Positions 33,418 to 44,610 of a DNA stretch of 64,000 bases are shown here, piece by piece. This stretch comes from Raphanus sativus (Eukaryota; Streptophyta; Magnoliopsida; Brassicales; Brassicaceae), in NCBI RefSeq assembly GCF_000801105.2, contig NC_079517.1, positions 9,052,001 to 9,116,000 on the forward strand. The letters are read 5' to 3'. Under the pieces are notes generated by a model, which saw only the letters and a list, made by a program, of their open reading frames with translations, ran no database searches and was not told the origin of the DNA. Numbering within the stretch: position 1 is the first letter of the stretch; every line of letters starts with the position of its first letter. A program made the translations under genes and the position numbers.

Positions 33418-34655
33418 TTAAGAGCTCAGTTTAGCCGGATTCTTCTTTTTGGAGTTGTTAATTGGTCGGACCTTAACAAAAGCGTTTTGTAAATCCTGCA
33501 AAACAAAAGAAAGGTTTCGCACACTTTAAGTAGTTTAACACACAAACAGAATAATCCACATTGTAAGAAGATATGATAATGTCTCGCACACTTTTAGTAG
33601 ATCCTAAATGAGTTTCTCTAGTAGCACGAGAGTAATGCACAGTGTAAAGAGCAACACCAAGCTTATTATAGAGAGATCGAGAGTGTCTTTTGATAAAATG
33701 CAAATAAAAATCCCAAACGAGCGCAAGAGAAGAATTGTAGTCATATGGTAAAAGATCTACTAACTGGTTATAGTTCAATGAATCAACTACTTGAGAGACA
33801 ATCCTAGCCATACACTACTGTAGTAACAGACATTCTCCCACCTCTAATTGTTGGATATGATGATGTCTAAACACAAAAGCCCCAAAGCTAAGAGCTTTTA
33901 TTCATATTAGCAGTAACCAATAATATACACTAGTACTAATCTACGTCAAATCTGAGCAAAGGTGAAATTGTTTATACCTTATCAGAATTATCATTAGCTG
34001 AAGCAGGTTCACCAGTCCAAAGACTCTCCAAATTGAAGTAAACCCTGGCCTTCTCATCAAGTGCATGTACCACAAACTTTCCTACACGAATCCAAAAATT
34101 TACAATCACCACAGAGAAATATATTTAAATAAAAAATCAAGACTTTATAATTACAAAACACGAACCGTAGTCAATGACAATCCACTTGGTATCGTAGCCT
34201 TGCACACAAGGAAGCATCACATGTTTCTCTCCTCTCTGCTTCTGCTTTGCCTGTTTTCAGTGAACAAAAGTACTCAAATGATCAATGAAAGTATCGGATT
34301 CGAAGGTGAAAAGGAGTGTATATATATTATATACCTTGTAGACGAGAGCCTGAGCGATGTTCTTGAGGTGCCAATCGGATCTTCCCGTGGCGATGATCGT
34401 GACGTCGGCCCAGCAAGACTGGTTCTCCGTCGGAATCACAATCACGTTGTCTGCCTTCACGTCGGAGAGTATCTTCTCCACTTCGGGAACGGACAGAACC
34501 TCTGAGACATCACGGGCGGCGGAAGAAGAGGAAGAGAAGGAGGGAGGATTCGAAGCGGAGAGAGCTAGCAGCTTCTTCCATGACTGATCTAGAAGTGAAG
34601 ATGATGGTGGCGATTTGAGGAGAGAAGAGGAGCGAGATCGGAGAGCAGACAACAT
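33418..34655 (-). CDS. Iojap/RsfS ribosome-silencing factor family protein
   Basis: Four exons (34655-34335, 34250-34166, 34081-33978, 33495-33418) give 195 residues. The first 45 residues (MLSALRSRSSSLLKSPPSSS) look like a mitochondrial or plastid presequence. The RsfS domain follows: SVPEVEKILSDVKADNVIVI, then CWADVTIIATGRSDWHLKNI, QALVYK, GEKHVMLPCVQGYDTKWIVI and YGKFVVHALDEKARVYFNLE, with the closing SLW. RsfS binds ribosomal protein uL14 and blocks subunit joining in bacteria; in organelles the family acts in ribosome biogenesis. Orthologue of AT1G67620. The final small exon, after a 482-bp intron, is lysine-rich (NNSKKKNPAKLSS) and its boundary is the least certain part. Confidence 0.9.
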
Positions 34656-35339
34656 TAGGTTTTAGGGGTGGTTGTGAAATGAAATGGCCACGATTTGGGG
34701 GGAAGAGAACCCTAATAATACCTTTTAAGTCCTACGACGATTGGACCTGAACGGCGAAGTGTGTTCGGTTTCCCTTCCCTTCTTTTTGTGTGCTAAAGTC
34801 TTTTTTTCTATTTTTTGTGTGCTAAAGTTATTTGTGATATTAAAACGGGTATTTGCAAATTCCAATCATAACTCAAAATCAACCCTAAAACTAATCCTTA
34901 ATTTTTTTTTCAACTTTTTGTCATATTCACTCTACAAATTCACATTATTCACGAAAATACTATTAACTTTTTTTTTCGCAAATAACATTTTTACTCTCTC
35001 AACCTTATCATCTTCAAATATTTACAAGATTAGCATTGTCATTAATACACTATCACCATGAACAATCAATTTGAAGTTCTTAATGCACTTCAAATTGATT
35101 TAGACTCATTATTTTTTAATTCTTATGAATGAAAAGCAATATCTCTTTCACTTTCTCTTTATATTCATACAAAAAAATCTAAGATTTTGATTATAAAACT
35201 TTTATAGTTTAATGAGGCGTTGAAGCTTACGATTCTTAGTGAGTCACTTTTGTGTAAGATTCTGGATACTTGGAGAAGACTTATGTATACCGAACAAGTT
35301 CTTTCACTGGTTGAAACTATGAAATCATTTTTTTTCAAA

Positions 35340-36180
35340 TATGTTCGTCCATACGACTTCTGGGTATGTTTATGGTTGTAGATGACTTACATGGAAATCT
35401 TCTGGTCAATGCAGATGTTAGTTTTGCAATTGATTTTCAAATGTGTTTTTATAGACGATTTATGTCATCCATCTTTGTTGTTAAAAAAAATCTCAAAATG
35501 ACTTTCATGTAAATTGTCTACGATAAACATGTTAATTTTTTATTTGACCGGATTGTGTCAGAAATTTTACTTTTTCTAGACGACTTGTGTAAGTCGTCCA
35601 GTAGAAAATTAAAAATCAATATTTTGTTATACCTACACGACTTCCATGTAAGTCATCTTAGGTTAGTTTTGCAATTGAAAAATAAAAACTTAAAATTTTT
35701 TTTTTTTTTTCTAGATGACTTACACGACACGAAAGTCGTCCATGATTTTATTCAGAAATTCTGGTCAAACATTTCTTATCTTGGATGACTTCCACGTAAG
35801 TTGTCGGACAGACGACTTCCTTGTAAATCATTTAGAAAAAAAAATAATTTTATCTTTCAATTGTAAAATTAACCCGAGACTACTTACATTGAAATCGTCT
35901 AGGTATAAAAAAATATTGATTTTTAATTGTCCACTAGACGATTTATGTGTAAATCGTTTTGGAAAAGTCAAATTTCTGATGCAATCCGATCAAATGCAAA
36001 ACTAACCCGTTTACCGTAGACGACTTACATGGAAGTTGTCTCGAGATTTTTTTAACAAACAAAGATGGACGACTTCCATGTAAGTTGTCTAGGTTAAAAA
36101 TCAATTGCAAAACTAATTTAAATGGACCGCTTCCTAGAAGTCTACCAGAAAACCTGTATGGAAGTCGTTTGCGTTAATGT
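35340..36180. repeat. Array of imperfect palindromes built on GACGACTT...AAGTCGTC
   Basis: Around fourteen copies of a 20-30 base near-palindrome, for example TAGACGACTTGTGTAAGTCG (35578), ACGACTTCCATGTAAGTC (35637), GACGACTTACATGGAAGTTG (36018) and GACGACTTCCATGTAAGTTG (36068). Units are spaced 35-75 bases apart, separated by AT-rich text in which AAAATTTCTGAC-like and TTTTGCAATTGA segments also recur. Each unit could fold into a short hairpin. Similar GACGACTT motifs are, from memory, widespread in Brassica intergenic DNA. Confidence 0.8.
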
Positions 36181-36207
36181 TTAATAAACTTTCATTTTCT
36201 CTAAAAC

Positions 36208-36815
36208 TAGGGGTGGGCAAAAAACCCAAACCGAACCGAACCGAACTAACCAAACCGAAATCAAACCAAACCAAACCAAACCGTGCTCTTTATGTAACCC
36301 AATTGGTTCATGTTTTACTCAACCCGAACGGTTTGGTTTGGTTTGAGTTTAAACCGAACCAAACCGATAATCCCAATATATATATATAGTAAAAATATAT
36401 ATGATATATATATATATATATATATATATGTATTAACATATTGTAAATTTTAGTTAAAGTTTCGTTTTTTATTTTTCATAACTTCCATATCTTTAAAAAA
36501 AATTATAAATATGATTCAAATAATACTATTATATGTAAACTCATGTAGAACTCTATCGTTTATGAGTTGATTAGTTTTTAACAAAAGTATAAAACTGATG
36601 CTTTCATATTTTATAACCAACCCGAACTACACCGAACCAAATTAGACCATAATAATGTAAACCGAACTAAATCTAAACCAAACCGAACTGAACCGAACCG
36701 AATTAAACCCAAACCAAACCCAAACCAAAGCTACTTTGGTTTTAATTGGTTTGAATTTTATAAAACCCAAATTACCCAAACCAAACCCGAAACTAAACTG
36801 AAATGCCCACCCCTA
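36208..36815. mobile_element. Non-autonomous hAT element with AACCGAACC subterminal repeats
   Basis: A 608-bp element with 12-bp terminal inverted repeats TAGGGGTGGGCA and a perfect 8-bp target duplication TCTAAAAC (36200-36207 and 36816-36823). Both subterminal regions are rich in AAACCGAACC and AAACCAAACC repeats, which pair with a GGTTTGGTTTGG stretch near 36331. An AT microsatellite occupies the centre (36404-36428). There is no coding capacity. The structure matches a common plant hAT MITE type. Confidence 0.92.
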
Positions 36816-38129
36816 TCTAAAACTATAAAGATTTTTTAATATATTTTTGTTAATTCATGTAGCTACTAAATGAAATTTATAACTTAATTGGTGATATTTA
36901 TGAGGTTGCCAACATTTATGTATATTAGTGTTTCCAGAAGTCTTTTATGTTAGTTTTTATAAATTTATTAAATAACTTTAAAATATATTTATTTAATTTT
37001 TAAAAATGTTAAATAACTTCAAGAATATCAAGTAACATAGTATCCTTTTATGTCATAAGATATATTTTTAACTTTCAAGAAATTTGAGATTTCAATTTTC
37101 ATTTAAAATTTTGAGTTTCCACTTAAATTTTAATTTTCTGCTTAAATTTTCCGCTTATATTTCATATCCCACTTTAAATTTAAGATTTCCCAGAAAACTT
37201 CTAATAAAGTGTTCTATCTTTGAACTTATGTAATGTTTTATTTTTATGAATTTGACTAAATTTTTTTTGAGAATTCTTCTTTCTTAGTTATAATAAATTT
37301 GATTAATTTTTTGTGTTATTGTGTTTTGCTATTAAAGTTTAAATTAAGCTACATAAAATAAATATTATACAATAATTTCTCTTAACATTAAACAATATTC
37401 AATTAATTATAAAAAAACTTATTCAGTTTAAAGTAAAATATGCATTCGTGCGGTTATGATCTACTTTATATTCAACCAAAACATTTGTTTTCCTGTCTTT
37501 ATATATCAGTCATACATATACAATTTTGTATATTGTTTGGAAATTTAAGTCCACGCTAATTCTTTTCAGAATAATGCCATGAAGGCATATTCCTTTGCAA
37601 ACTTACAAACAAAGAAGCATATTCTGGTCAATCACATATTAACCAATAAACAAATTAAGTTAACGTGTATACGAATTCTGAATTTACATGGAATATATTT
37701 GTGAATATACACTCAATTTCTAAATTTTAAACAAGTAGCCCACTTTTATAGCCAAGGTATAGTACAATAAAAGCTCTAAGAAACATTTTTATTTTTTTAA
37801 AAAAGTCAATGGAAACAGAATTTATAAGATAAGATATTCTACTATACTATAATTCTGGACAAATTAACATTTTCTACTTCCATAAAAATAGTATAATAGA
37901 ACCATTGTTGGTTGTTGCCGAAGAAAGCGCGATAAAACAAACGAAAGAAATATTTTACGGAAGAAGAAGAAAAGAGAACCTGGGGATTTGGACGGTAGAC
38001 GTACTCCAACGAAGAGAGATCCAAGATAAGAGTTTTTTCCACGTCTTATGGATTCATGTCGTCTCTGTATCTTCTTCTTGTAGCAGACATATTCACATGA
38101 TTGATTTGAAGTCCATCGATCAACGTCTA

Positions 38130-39259
38130 ATGGAGGAATCAGCTGATACGTCTTCCTCTTCTTCTTCCTATTATTTCTCCATTTTCACGAATTATCCTCT
38201 GATTTCCGCTGTGCTAGCTTTCACCATCGCACAAGTCATCAAGTTCTTCACCACCTGGTACGTGCACGTATCACTCATATATTATTGCTCTTCTTCTTCT
38301 TCGATTAGAGATTATTTGATCGTACTATTCATAGCTTCTGAAAAGGGTATAGATAAAGATTTGCATTTAGATTATTAATGAGTTGCGAGCATCAGGTAGA
38401 AAATTAAGCTTTGAAAGATATAATGAGTTAAACTATATGTTTGTAAGTTTTGTGAAGGTATAAGGAAAAGAGATGGGATTTAAAACGGCTTGTTGGGTCT
38501 GGAGGAATGCCTTCTTCACATTCGGCAACAGTTACAGCTCTAGCTATGGCTGTTGGCTTGCAAGAAGGCTTCGGAGGATCACACTTCGCTATCGCTTTAA
38601 TCCTCACATCCATTGTATGTTCTGCTCACTCAAACCACTTTTGCATTAGCATTAGTAAGCATGCAAGTCTACGATGATATTAGCGTGAAATACTCTTATA
38701 TTTTTTTTTTGTGCTCTTCTAAGTTCTAACCGTACTCTGAAATTACTTTCACTAATAAGATATCTCTTTATCATGTTAAATCTTTATATTATTATGTTTA
38801 TTCTTCTGTTTTCCACATTATCTTCTAGCATCCGTTATAACACCTTCTTTGTCATTTTTGATGGTTACGGTTCTTAGGTGATGTATGATGCAACTGGTGT
38901 AAGATTACATGCTGGACGCCAAGCTGAGGTTTTTATTTGATTGTTTTCTTTTGGTGTTACAAGCTCTGTTTCCTTTTACTGATTATGGGCTCCGTTTCAT
39001 TTCCAGGTTCTCAATCAGATTGTGTACGAACTTCCTGCAGAGCATCCCCTCGCTGAAAGCATACCGTTGCGTGAACTTCTCGGTCATACCCCTCCACAGG
39101 TGAGATTAGACCAATACAGACTTTCATGTTAGACAAAGTAAGAGACTGGTTGTGGCAAGCATATCTTTTTTGGTGTCATGTCATCAGGTCGTTGCGGGTG
39201 GAGTGCTTGGAATTGCCACTGCAGTTTTTGGATACTTGGTCACCTTGATAGTCAAGTAG
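38130..39259 (+). CDS. DUF212 membrane protein, acid phosphatase/haloperoxidase-related
   Basis: Five exons (38130-38257, 38458-38614, 38878-38928, 39007-39099, 39188-39259) give 166 residues. An N-terminal serine run (ADTSSSSSSYYF) precedes a hydrophobic segment, PLISAVLAFTIAQVIKFF. Next come KEKRWDLKRLVGSGGMPSSH and a second hydrophobic stretch. VMYDATGVRLHAGRQAEVLN and LRELLGHTPPQVVAGGVLGI then precede a last membrane helix. GMPSSHSA and the later GHTPPQV histidine resemble the phosphate-binding motifs of the PAP2/vanadium-haloperoxidase fold, as in AT1G67600 and bacterial YuiD. The substrate is unknown. An upstream in-frame ATG at 37905 was rejected because the Arabidopsis protein starts at MEE. 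Confidence 0.92.
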
Positions 39260-42200
39260 CTGATTAACAAAGTGCAGTTAAAGCTCGCATTTTCTGTTCC
39301 AATATCGTGTGTGGATGCCACTGCTGCGTAGCTGAAACAGCCATGACAAGCAATGGACTCCGGAAACTGGATTATTTTTGTGTGTTTTTGCTGGTCGATC
39401 TCTTTGTCATTGACAACATGCTAGTATAGGTTTGATCTTGTAAGGAAAGCATGAAAATGTCATTACACCGACATACTAGTATAGGTTTGATCTTGTAAGG
39501 AAAACATGAAAATGCTGATTTTCTCTAATTTATTTGGCTCATTAAACACATGTCTGAGCATTAACTTCTGTCTCCTCTGTCTGTGGTGGATATTGATTCC
39601 TTTAACGTTGATCTAACCTCCTGAGAAGAAACAGTAGATGTATATGAATAAATACGTCAAGATAGCTAGGGACATGGGAACATACTTGTCTTCTCCCGAC
39701 TATACTCGCCGCTGCGAGATCACCAGTTCAAGACTCATCATCAGGAATATAAGAGGTTGTGATTTTAACTGGTTCTATTGATAAAGTCCATGAAGCGTAT
39801 CTGATGTGGTGGGATGAAGAAGGATTACAACAGAAAGATTAGTCTATGTCCCCATGAAGAGATTTAGACATTAGACAATGAAAAAATAATATTGATTTGA
39901 ATTTTTTTGGGTTTTAACTGATTATCAGCAAATGCTAGAGAGGTCAATAAGCTAATCTTACAACATTTTATTAAATTTTCTTGTAAAAATACAAGCAAGA
40001 TTCCTAAAATTGTAGGGTCAGTTGACCCCTTTCACTGTACATCCGCCATTGTGTGAGGACGTTAAGATATTCTCAACGGTAAAGCCTCTTTGCGTTTCTA
40101 AAAAAATAAATATATTAATTTTTAAATAAAATTTATTTGTTTGAAGTTTAACAAACATTGAACTGACATCGGGATTATAAGTTTTTGTGAGTTTCTCTAC
40201 TTCTAGTAATTATAAGAATCTTTTACTCTTCTCTCTCTTAATTTCCAATATTTTTTTATTTTAAAATTTGAAATACCCATTAAATCCTATTGTTGGAACT
40301 GCTCTTGCATTCATCTTCACTCCTAAAGTAATTATTTCAAAATTTCAAAACTTGTTATTTTCTTAATTTTATTATATTTACTGTCAATTTGACTCAGTTA
40401 GTTATAAAGTTTTTCTGTAAATAAAATTTTATATAAAACTGCACAAAACCATGTTTCCATCTATGATATTTTCTAGGTACATGAATCAATAAGAAATGCT
40501 TTAAGTAATGTTATATTGTTCACATTTATACATTAATCCATCCCAATTTCTAGTGAAAGCACCCTTTCATTAATTAGAAACTTGGCAGAAACAGAAACGT
40601 GGGTTAAATAAAAGAAGTACCATAATAATGAATTCATAAGAAACCAAAGACGGTCCACAAGCAGTAGAGGGGACTGTCAGGAGGACCACGTGAGTTTGTC
40701 GTTGGTCAAACACGGACCCGCCTTCCCCCCAACCAGGACCGACTAAACCCATCCTCGCCGCTCATTCCAAGATCTCTACCCGTACACGTGCCATAGTCTT
40801 CATGAAACTGCTTCCTTCTCCTAAAATCTTAATCAAAGATTCTAAAGTTACCGTTAAAAAGTACAAGTGTATCTTTAAAAATAATACCTCTCGGGAACTA
40901 CGTTAGAAGTTCTAACTTTTTCATAAACTCTTTGGTTCACCCGAGATTCCTCCTAATTGTTTGTGATTGTTCCCATTGCTGTCGCTTTATATTGAGTTTC
41001 CTTTATATTATTAACATTGTACTTAGTAGTAGTGTAATGGTGATTGTTGAGTCACTTTCTCCCCACGTACAGATGATTATTAATAATACTATTTTCTAAC
41101 CGTGTTCGCAGCAGTTTCACGAACGAACCGGATCCGAGCATTATTATAAAAACCATTCCCAATATTAATCTGAAAATGAAAACAAATAAAAACTCTGGGG
41201 CATATATGATTCTGTGTGAACTGATGATTTAGAGACTTTTTTTTTTGATTTAGAGACTTACTGTCAGATTAATGATCTAAAGCAGAACAAGTGTTTAAGC
41301 GATTATTCAAAAAAAAATGTACGTATTGTTTTTTTTTGTAACTCCTTCCTAAGCGAATGTACGTATGGTTGCATAGTTATGCAATAGTATTAAAAACTAA
41401 AAGAATTTTTAAAGATGGATGTAACGTTTTTCAGTACTGTTTTGTGATTGATACCCGATTTTGGCTAAGTGAGGTGTTCTATCTATTATTAGAAAACATT
41501 GTTTTGTGATTGATATTAAAAACGATACAATCATCTTCGTTACACCAATCAAATATATACTGGATTATACAAATATATGAATTATCTAAAACAGAAACAG
41601 ATACTAAACGCTGTTGATACTCGATTAGAGTAGAAGGTATAAGATCTGAAAGCAACAGATACTAAACGCTGTTTAGTAAACAAAAAAAAGAAACTAAACG
41701 CTTCTCTAACTTTATTTCATTTTTAAGCTCAAACTTCACTTTAAAATATTCTTGTTTTAACTTAGGTTTACCTTTATAATAAAATAAGAAGAAAAGTATT
41801 ACAAAATAAAATTAATCATATATATTATTTTATCTTTTGCTCATTACTATATTGTGGAGTACAAAGATAAATACTAAAAACTTAATTTTATTCAAGAAAC
41901 TAGAAAGTAAAAACACTTCATTTTGTAGTACGTTGAAAATGCTCTATCCATATAACAAATATCAATACTTATTACGAACCAGATCTGAGTATTATTACAA
42001 AACCCACGTACTATTTTTCTTAAAATAAAAAAAAAACAGAGAAAATGTTGGGGCTATGTATATTAATATTTGCCATTCCAATAGAAAAAGACAGAACTTA
42101 TTGGAGTCATCAAGACCATCTATCATTCTCTCTACTACAACAACAGCTAAATCTCTCACATCATCAAGTTGTGTACGAGAGTGACGACTCTTTGATTGCT

Positions 42201-42289
42201 TGCCCACATCTTTCCTCACTTCGATAGTATATACTTACTTTCAATCCCCTCCTCCGAGTCATCTCTGCTTCTTATCTATCTCGAGAAGA
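39260..42289. other. Spacer between DUF212 and remorin genes
   Basis: Three kilobases. The first part holds the DUF212 3' untranslated region, with a 55-bp tandem duplication starting at 39421 and 39476. An AT-rich interior follows; AGGGTCAGTTGACCCC near 40014 forms a short palindrome typical of decayed mobile elements. The segment at 40570-40790 is GC-richer and contains GGTCAA and CACGTG elements but no convincing frame. No gene recognised. The last 300 bases are CT-rich, as in the leader of the remorin gene. Confidence 0.45.
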
Positions 42290-43545
42290 ATGAGATCTCA
42301 AGGGTGGCTTGGACCAGCGACGCCGCCGGAGATTACTAACGGAAACGGGAACACCGGTTTTGAGTTTCAGAAAGGTGCAAACCGGACACCAAACCACCAA
42401 CACCGGTCCACCATCGGAAAACCAGCACCGTCCAAATGGGACGACGCTCAGAAATGGCTCTCCGGCGTTGGTTTCGCTCGCGGCGGCGGCGGAGAGAAGA
42501 ACAACCACCACAGCTCGAGGAACTGTAAACCGAGAAACTCCAACGCCGATGATCTCAGACTCATAGCTTCTGCTTCCCAGAGAGAACGCGAAGGAGAGGA
42601 TCAGTACGTCGAGTACGACGACGAAGACGGAGCAGGAAGGACCGAGGTGGAGACCAAGAACGTAGACTGTGGAGAGCCAGACTGGAGGAAAGAGAGTATT
42701 ATTAATCCGGCGGCTGTGATTCGTTCGGTGTGTGTGAGGGACATGGGGACTGAGATGACTCCGATCGGTAGCCAAGAGCCTTCTAGAACGGGTACGCCGG
42801 TTCGTAACACGACGCCGGTTGGGAGGAGCCCGGTGACGTCACCGGTGAGAGGTTCTCACGGCGTCGTCGAGGCAGTGAGGACGGAGGCTAGAAGCGTTGC
42901 GAGTGATGATAATAATGAGAAGATTAGGTTTGCAGTTAATGATAATAATAATGATAAGGCAATGAATGCTATGGAAGCTCGAGCCGTGGCTTGGGATGAA
43001 GCAGAGCGAGCTAAATTCATGGCTAGGTGATTAGCACTAATTAATTAAATTAATTGGTGTTGGCGTGTCTTCATTATCTATCAGTGTTTGAGGTTTTATT
43101 TTTGGCTGTAATGTGATTAGGTATAAGAGAGAGGAAGTGAAGATACAGGCTTGGGAGAATCATGAGAAGAGAAAGGCTGAGATGGAGATGAAAAAAATGG
43201 AGGTAAGATTTACCGTCCAATGGTAAAATTACACGTGTTCAATCGGAGTTTCGGCTAGGCATTTTTAGATTTTTAACGTAAAACCAAAACATTGTGGATC
43301 AGTTGGGAAAATGTGTGGATGTTGTGTAGGTGAAGGCTGAGAGGATGAAAGCTAGGGCAGAGGAAAAGTTGGCGAACAAGCTGGCGGCGACAAAGAGGAT
43401 AGCGGAGGAGAGGAAGGCAAATGCGGAGGCGAAGTTGAACGAGAAGGCGGTGAGGACGTCGGAGAGGGCTGATTATATAAGGAGAAGTGGCCACTTGCCT
43501 TCTTCTTTCTCCTTTAAGATTCCCTCTTTCTCTCTATGTTGGTAG
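42290..43545 (+). CDS. Remorin family protein (AT1G67590-like)
   Basis: Remorins are plant-specific proteins peripheral to the inner plasma-membrane leaflet that organise nanodomains. Three exons (42290-43026, 43121-43202, 43330-43545) give 344 residues. Residues 1 to about 240 are low-complexity and probably disordered: glycine, arginine and asparagine runs, then SVCVRDMGTEMTPIGSQEPS, a conserved element of long-N-terminus remorins. The C-terminal remorin domain is a long coiled coil: MEARAVAWDEAERAKFMARY, KREEVKIQAWENHEKRKAEM, VKAERMKARAEEKLANKLAA and KRIAEERKANAEAKLNEKAV, with the usual R.AEYIRR-like ADYIRRSG. The end PSSFSFKIPSFSLCW is hydrophobic with a cysteine near the terminus, the pattern of a membrane anchor. 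Confidence 0.94.
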
Positions 43546-44610
43546 CCATTATTTTGTGTGTTTACTTATTACTCTCATCAGTATTGTCTTTAGAATGTAA
43601 CCGTGTATGGATTTAGTGATGCAATAACTAATGGACAAACGTTAACGGTTTCGTTGAAGTAGATAGATAATAATAGAATAGCAAGTTTGGAGATATGATA
43701 ACAGTGTTAGTGGTACGACCCAACTTAGAAAGGTACTAACAAGTCCTGTCTACTTGGAAGCTCCAAATCTTGATTTTCCAAGCGTCCCCTCCTGTGAGTC
43801 ACTTAAAACTGTACAATCCTTCTAGCTAGTGCCTCTCATCCAGACATGTAACTTTGCTAGCACATAAAGTATATTGGGTGGAAAGTTTTCTCAAGCATTT
43901 TGTCAGTTCTAATTTTCTCAATGAACCATAACATCCTTGGAAAACATCTTTCACGACAGAATACAAATTGACAAAAAAGAACATGTGGTAAAGTTTAGTT
44001 GAGCACCTTTTGAATTTTGCACAGCTAAAACAAAAAGATCTACATAGATAATGATTGTTGCACAACCAACTTAGTCCAGTGGTTAACAAGCTCAGGGAAA
44101 GTTGAAGGGATTAAGATTTGTGTGTGTGTTTTTTAAGTTATATTGGGTTCAGTTGTTTTTGGTTATATAAGCAGATGATCTAAATCTTTTAACCAATTTC
44201 GGTGTTCTTTTAAATTTGCAGAAGAGTGCATCTCTCATTTTCTAGGTATGGTTAGATTTTTGCTAAAATGAAAGAGAAAACCATTACCAATAATTTGAAA
44301 TGATATCAAATGTTGAAATTAAAAAGAAGAGTCATTAAGGTAAGTAGACACAAAAAGGGCCCAAATTTGAGAAGTACCCATGAGGTGATCGAAGTGGGCC
44401 GGATCATAACCATGAGGTGGGGGAAATGACGAGAACGCCCTCGACGTCCCTTCCTTCGCTCGGCGCCGTACCCTGACTCGGCAGGTTGAGCGAAAAGTGT
44501 GTCAGGCACGGCGAGAGGGAGTCTAGGGCGTAGGTCTCTAGCTACTAAGCTTCTCCACCACACGATTCCTCCGGTTTTGGCGTCGAAAACTGAAATCTCT
44601 ATAACCTAGA
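43546..44610. other. Spacer after the remorin gene
   Basis: About 1 kb. No clear gene. The GC-richer part at 44390-44580 (CGGCGCCGTACCCTGACTCG) stands out from the AT-rich background and directly precedes the transposase-like gene, so it may be that element's promoter or 5' end. Confidence 0.4.

Larger units (their letters stand above)
34656..38129. other. Repeat-rich spacer between RsfS-like and DUF212 genes
   Basis: About 3.5 kb without a host gene. It contains a perfect 14-bp hairpin at 35064-35100, the palindrome array at 35340-36180 and a hAT element at 36208-36815, each listed separately. From 36830 to 37850 the sequence is AT-rich without recognisable structure. The last part would be the promoter of the DUF212 gene. 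Confidence 0.5.

Noticed and set aside
37905..38129. In-frame N-terminal extension of the DUF212 gene
   Set aside because: The extra 75 residues do not resemble the family, and the Arabidopsis protein starts at the later methionine.
39700..39770. B-box-like CCAGTTCAAGACTC
   Set aside because: No A box at a suitable distance and no tRNA structure; likely chance or a small fragment.
42272..42775. 167-codon minus-strand frame opposite the remorin first exon
   Set aside because: Shadow of a GC-rich coding exon; no domain or plausible start context.
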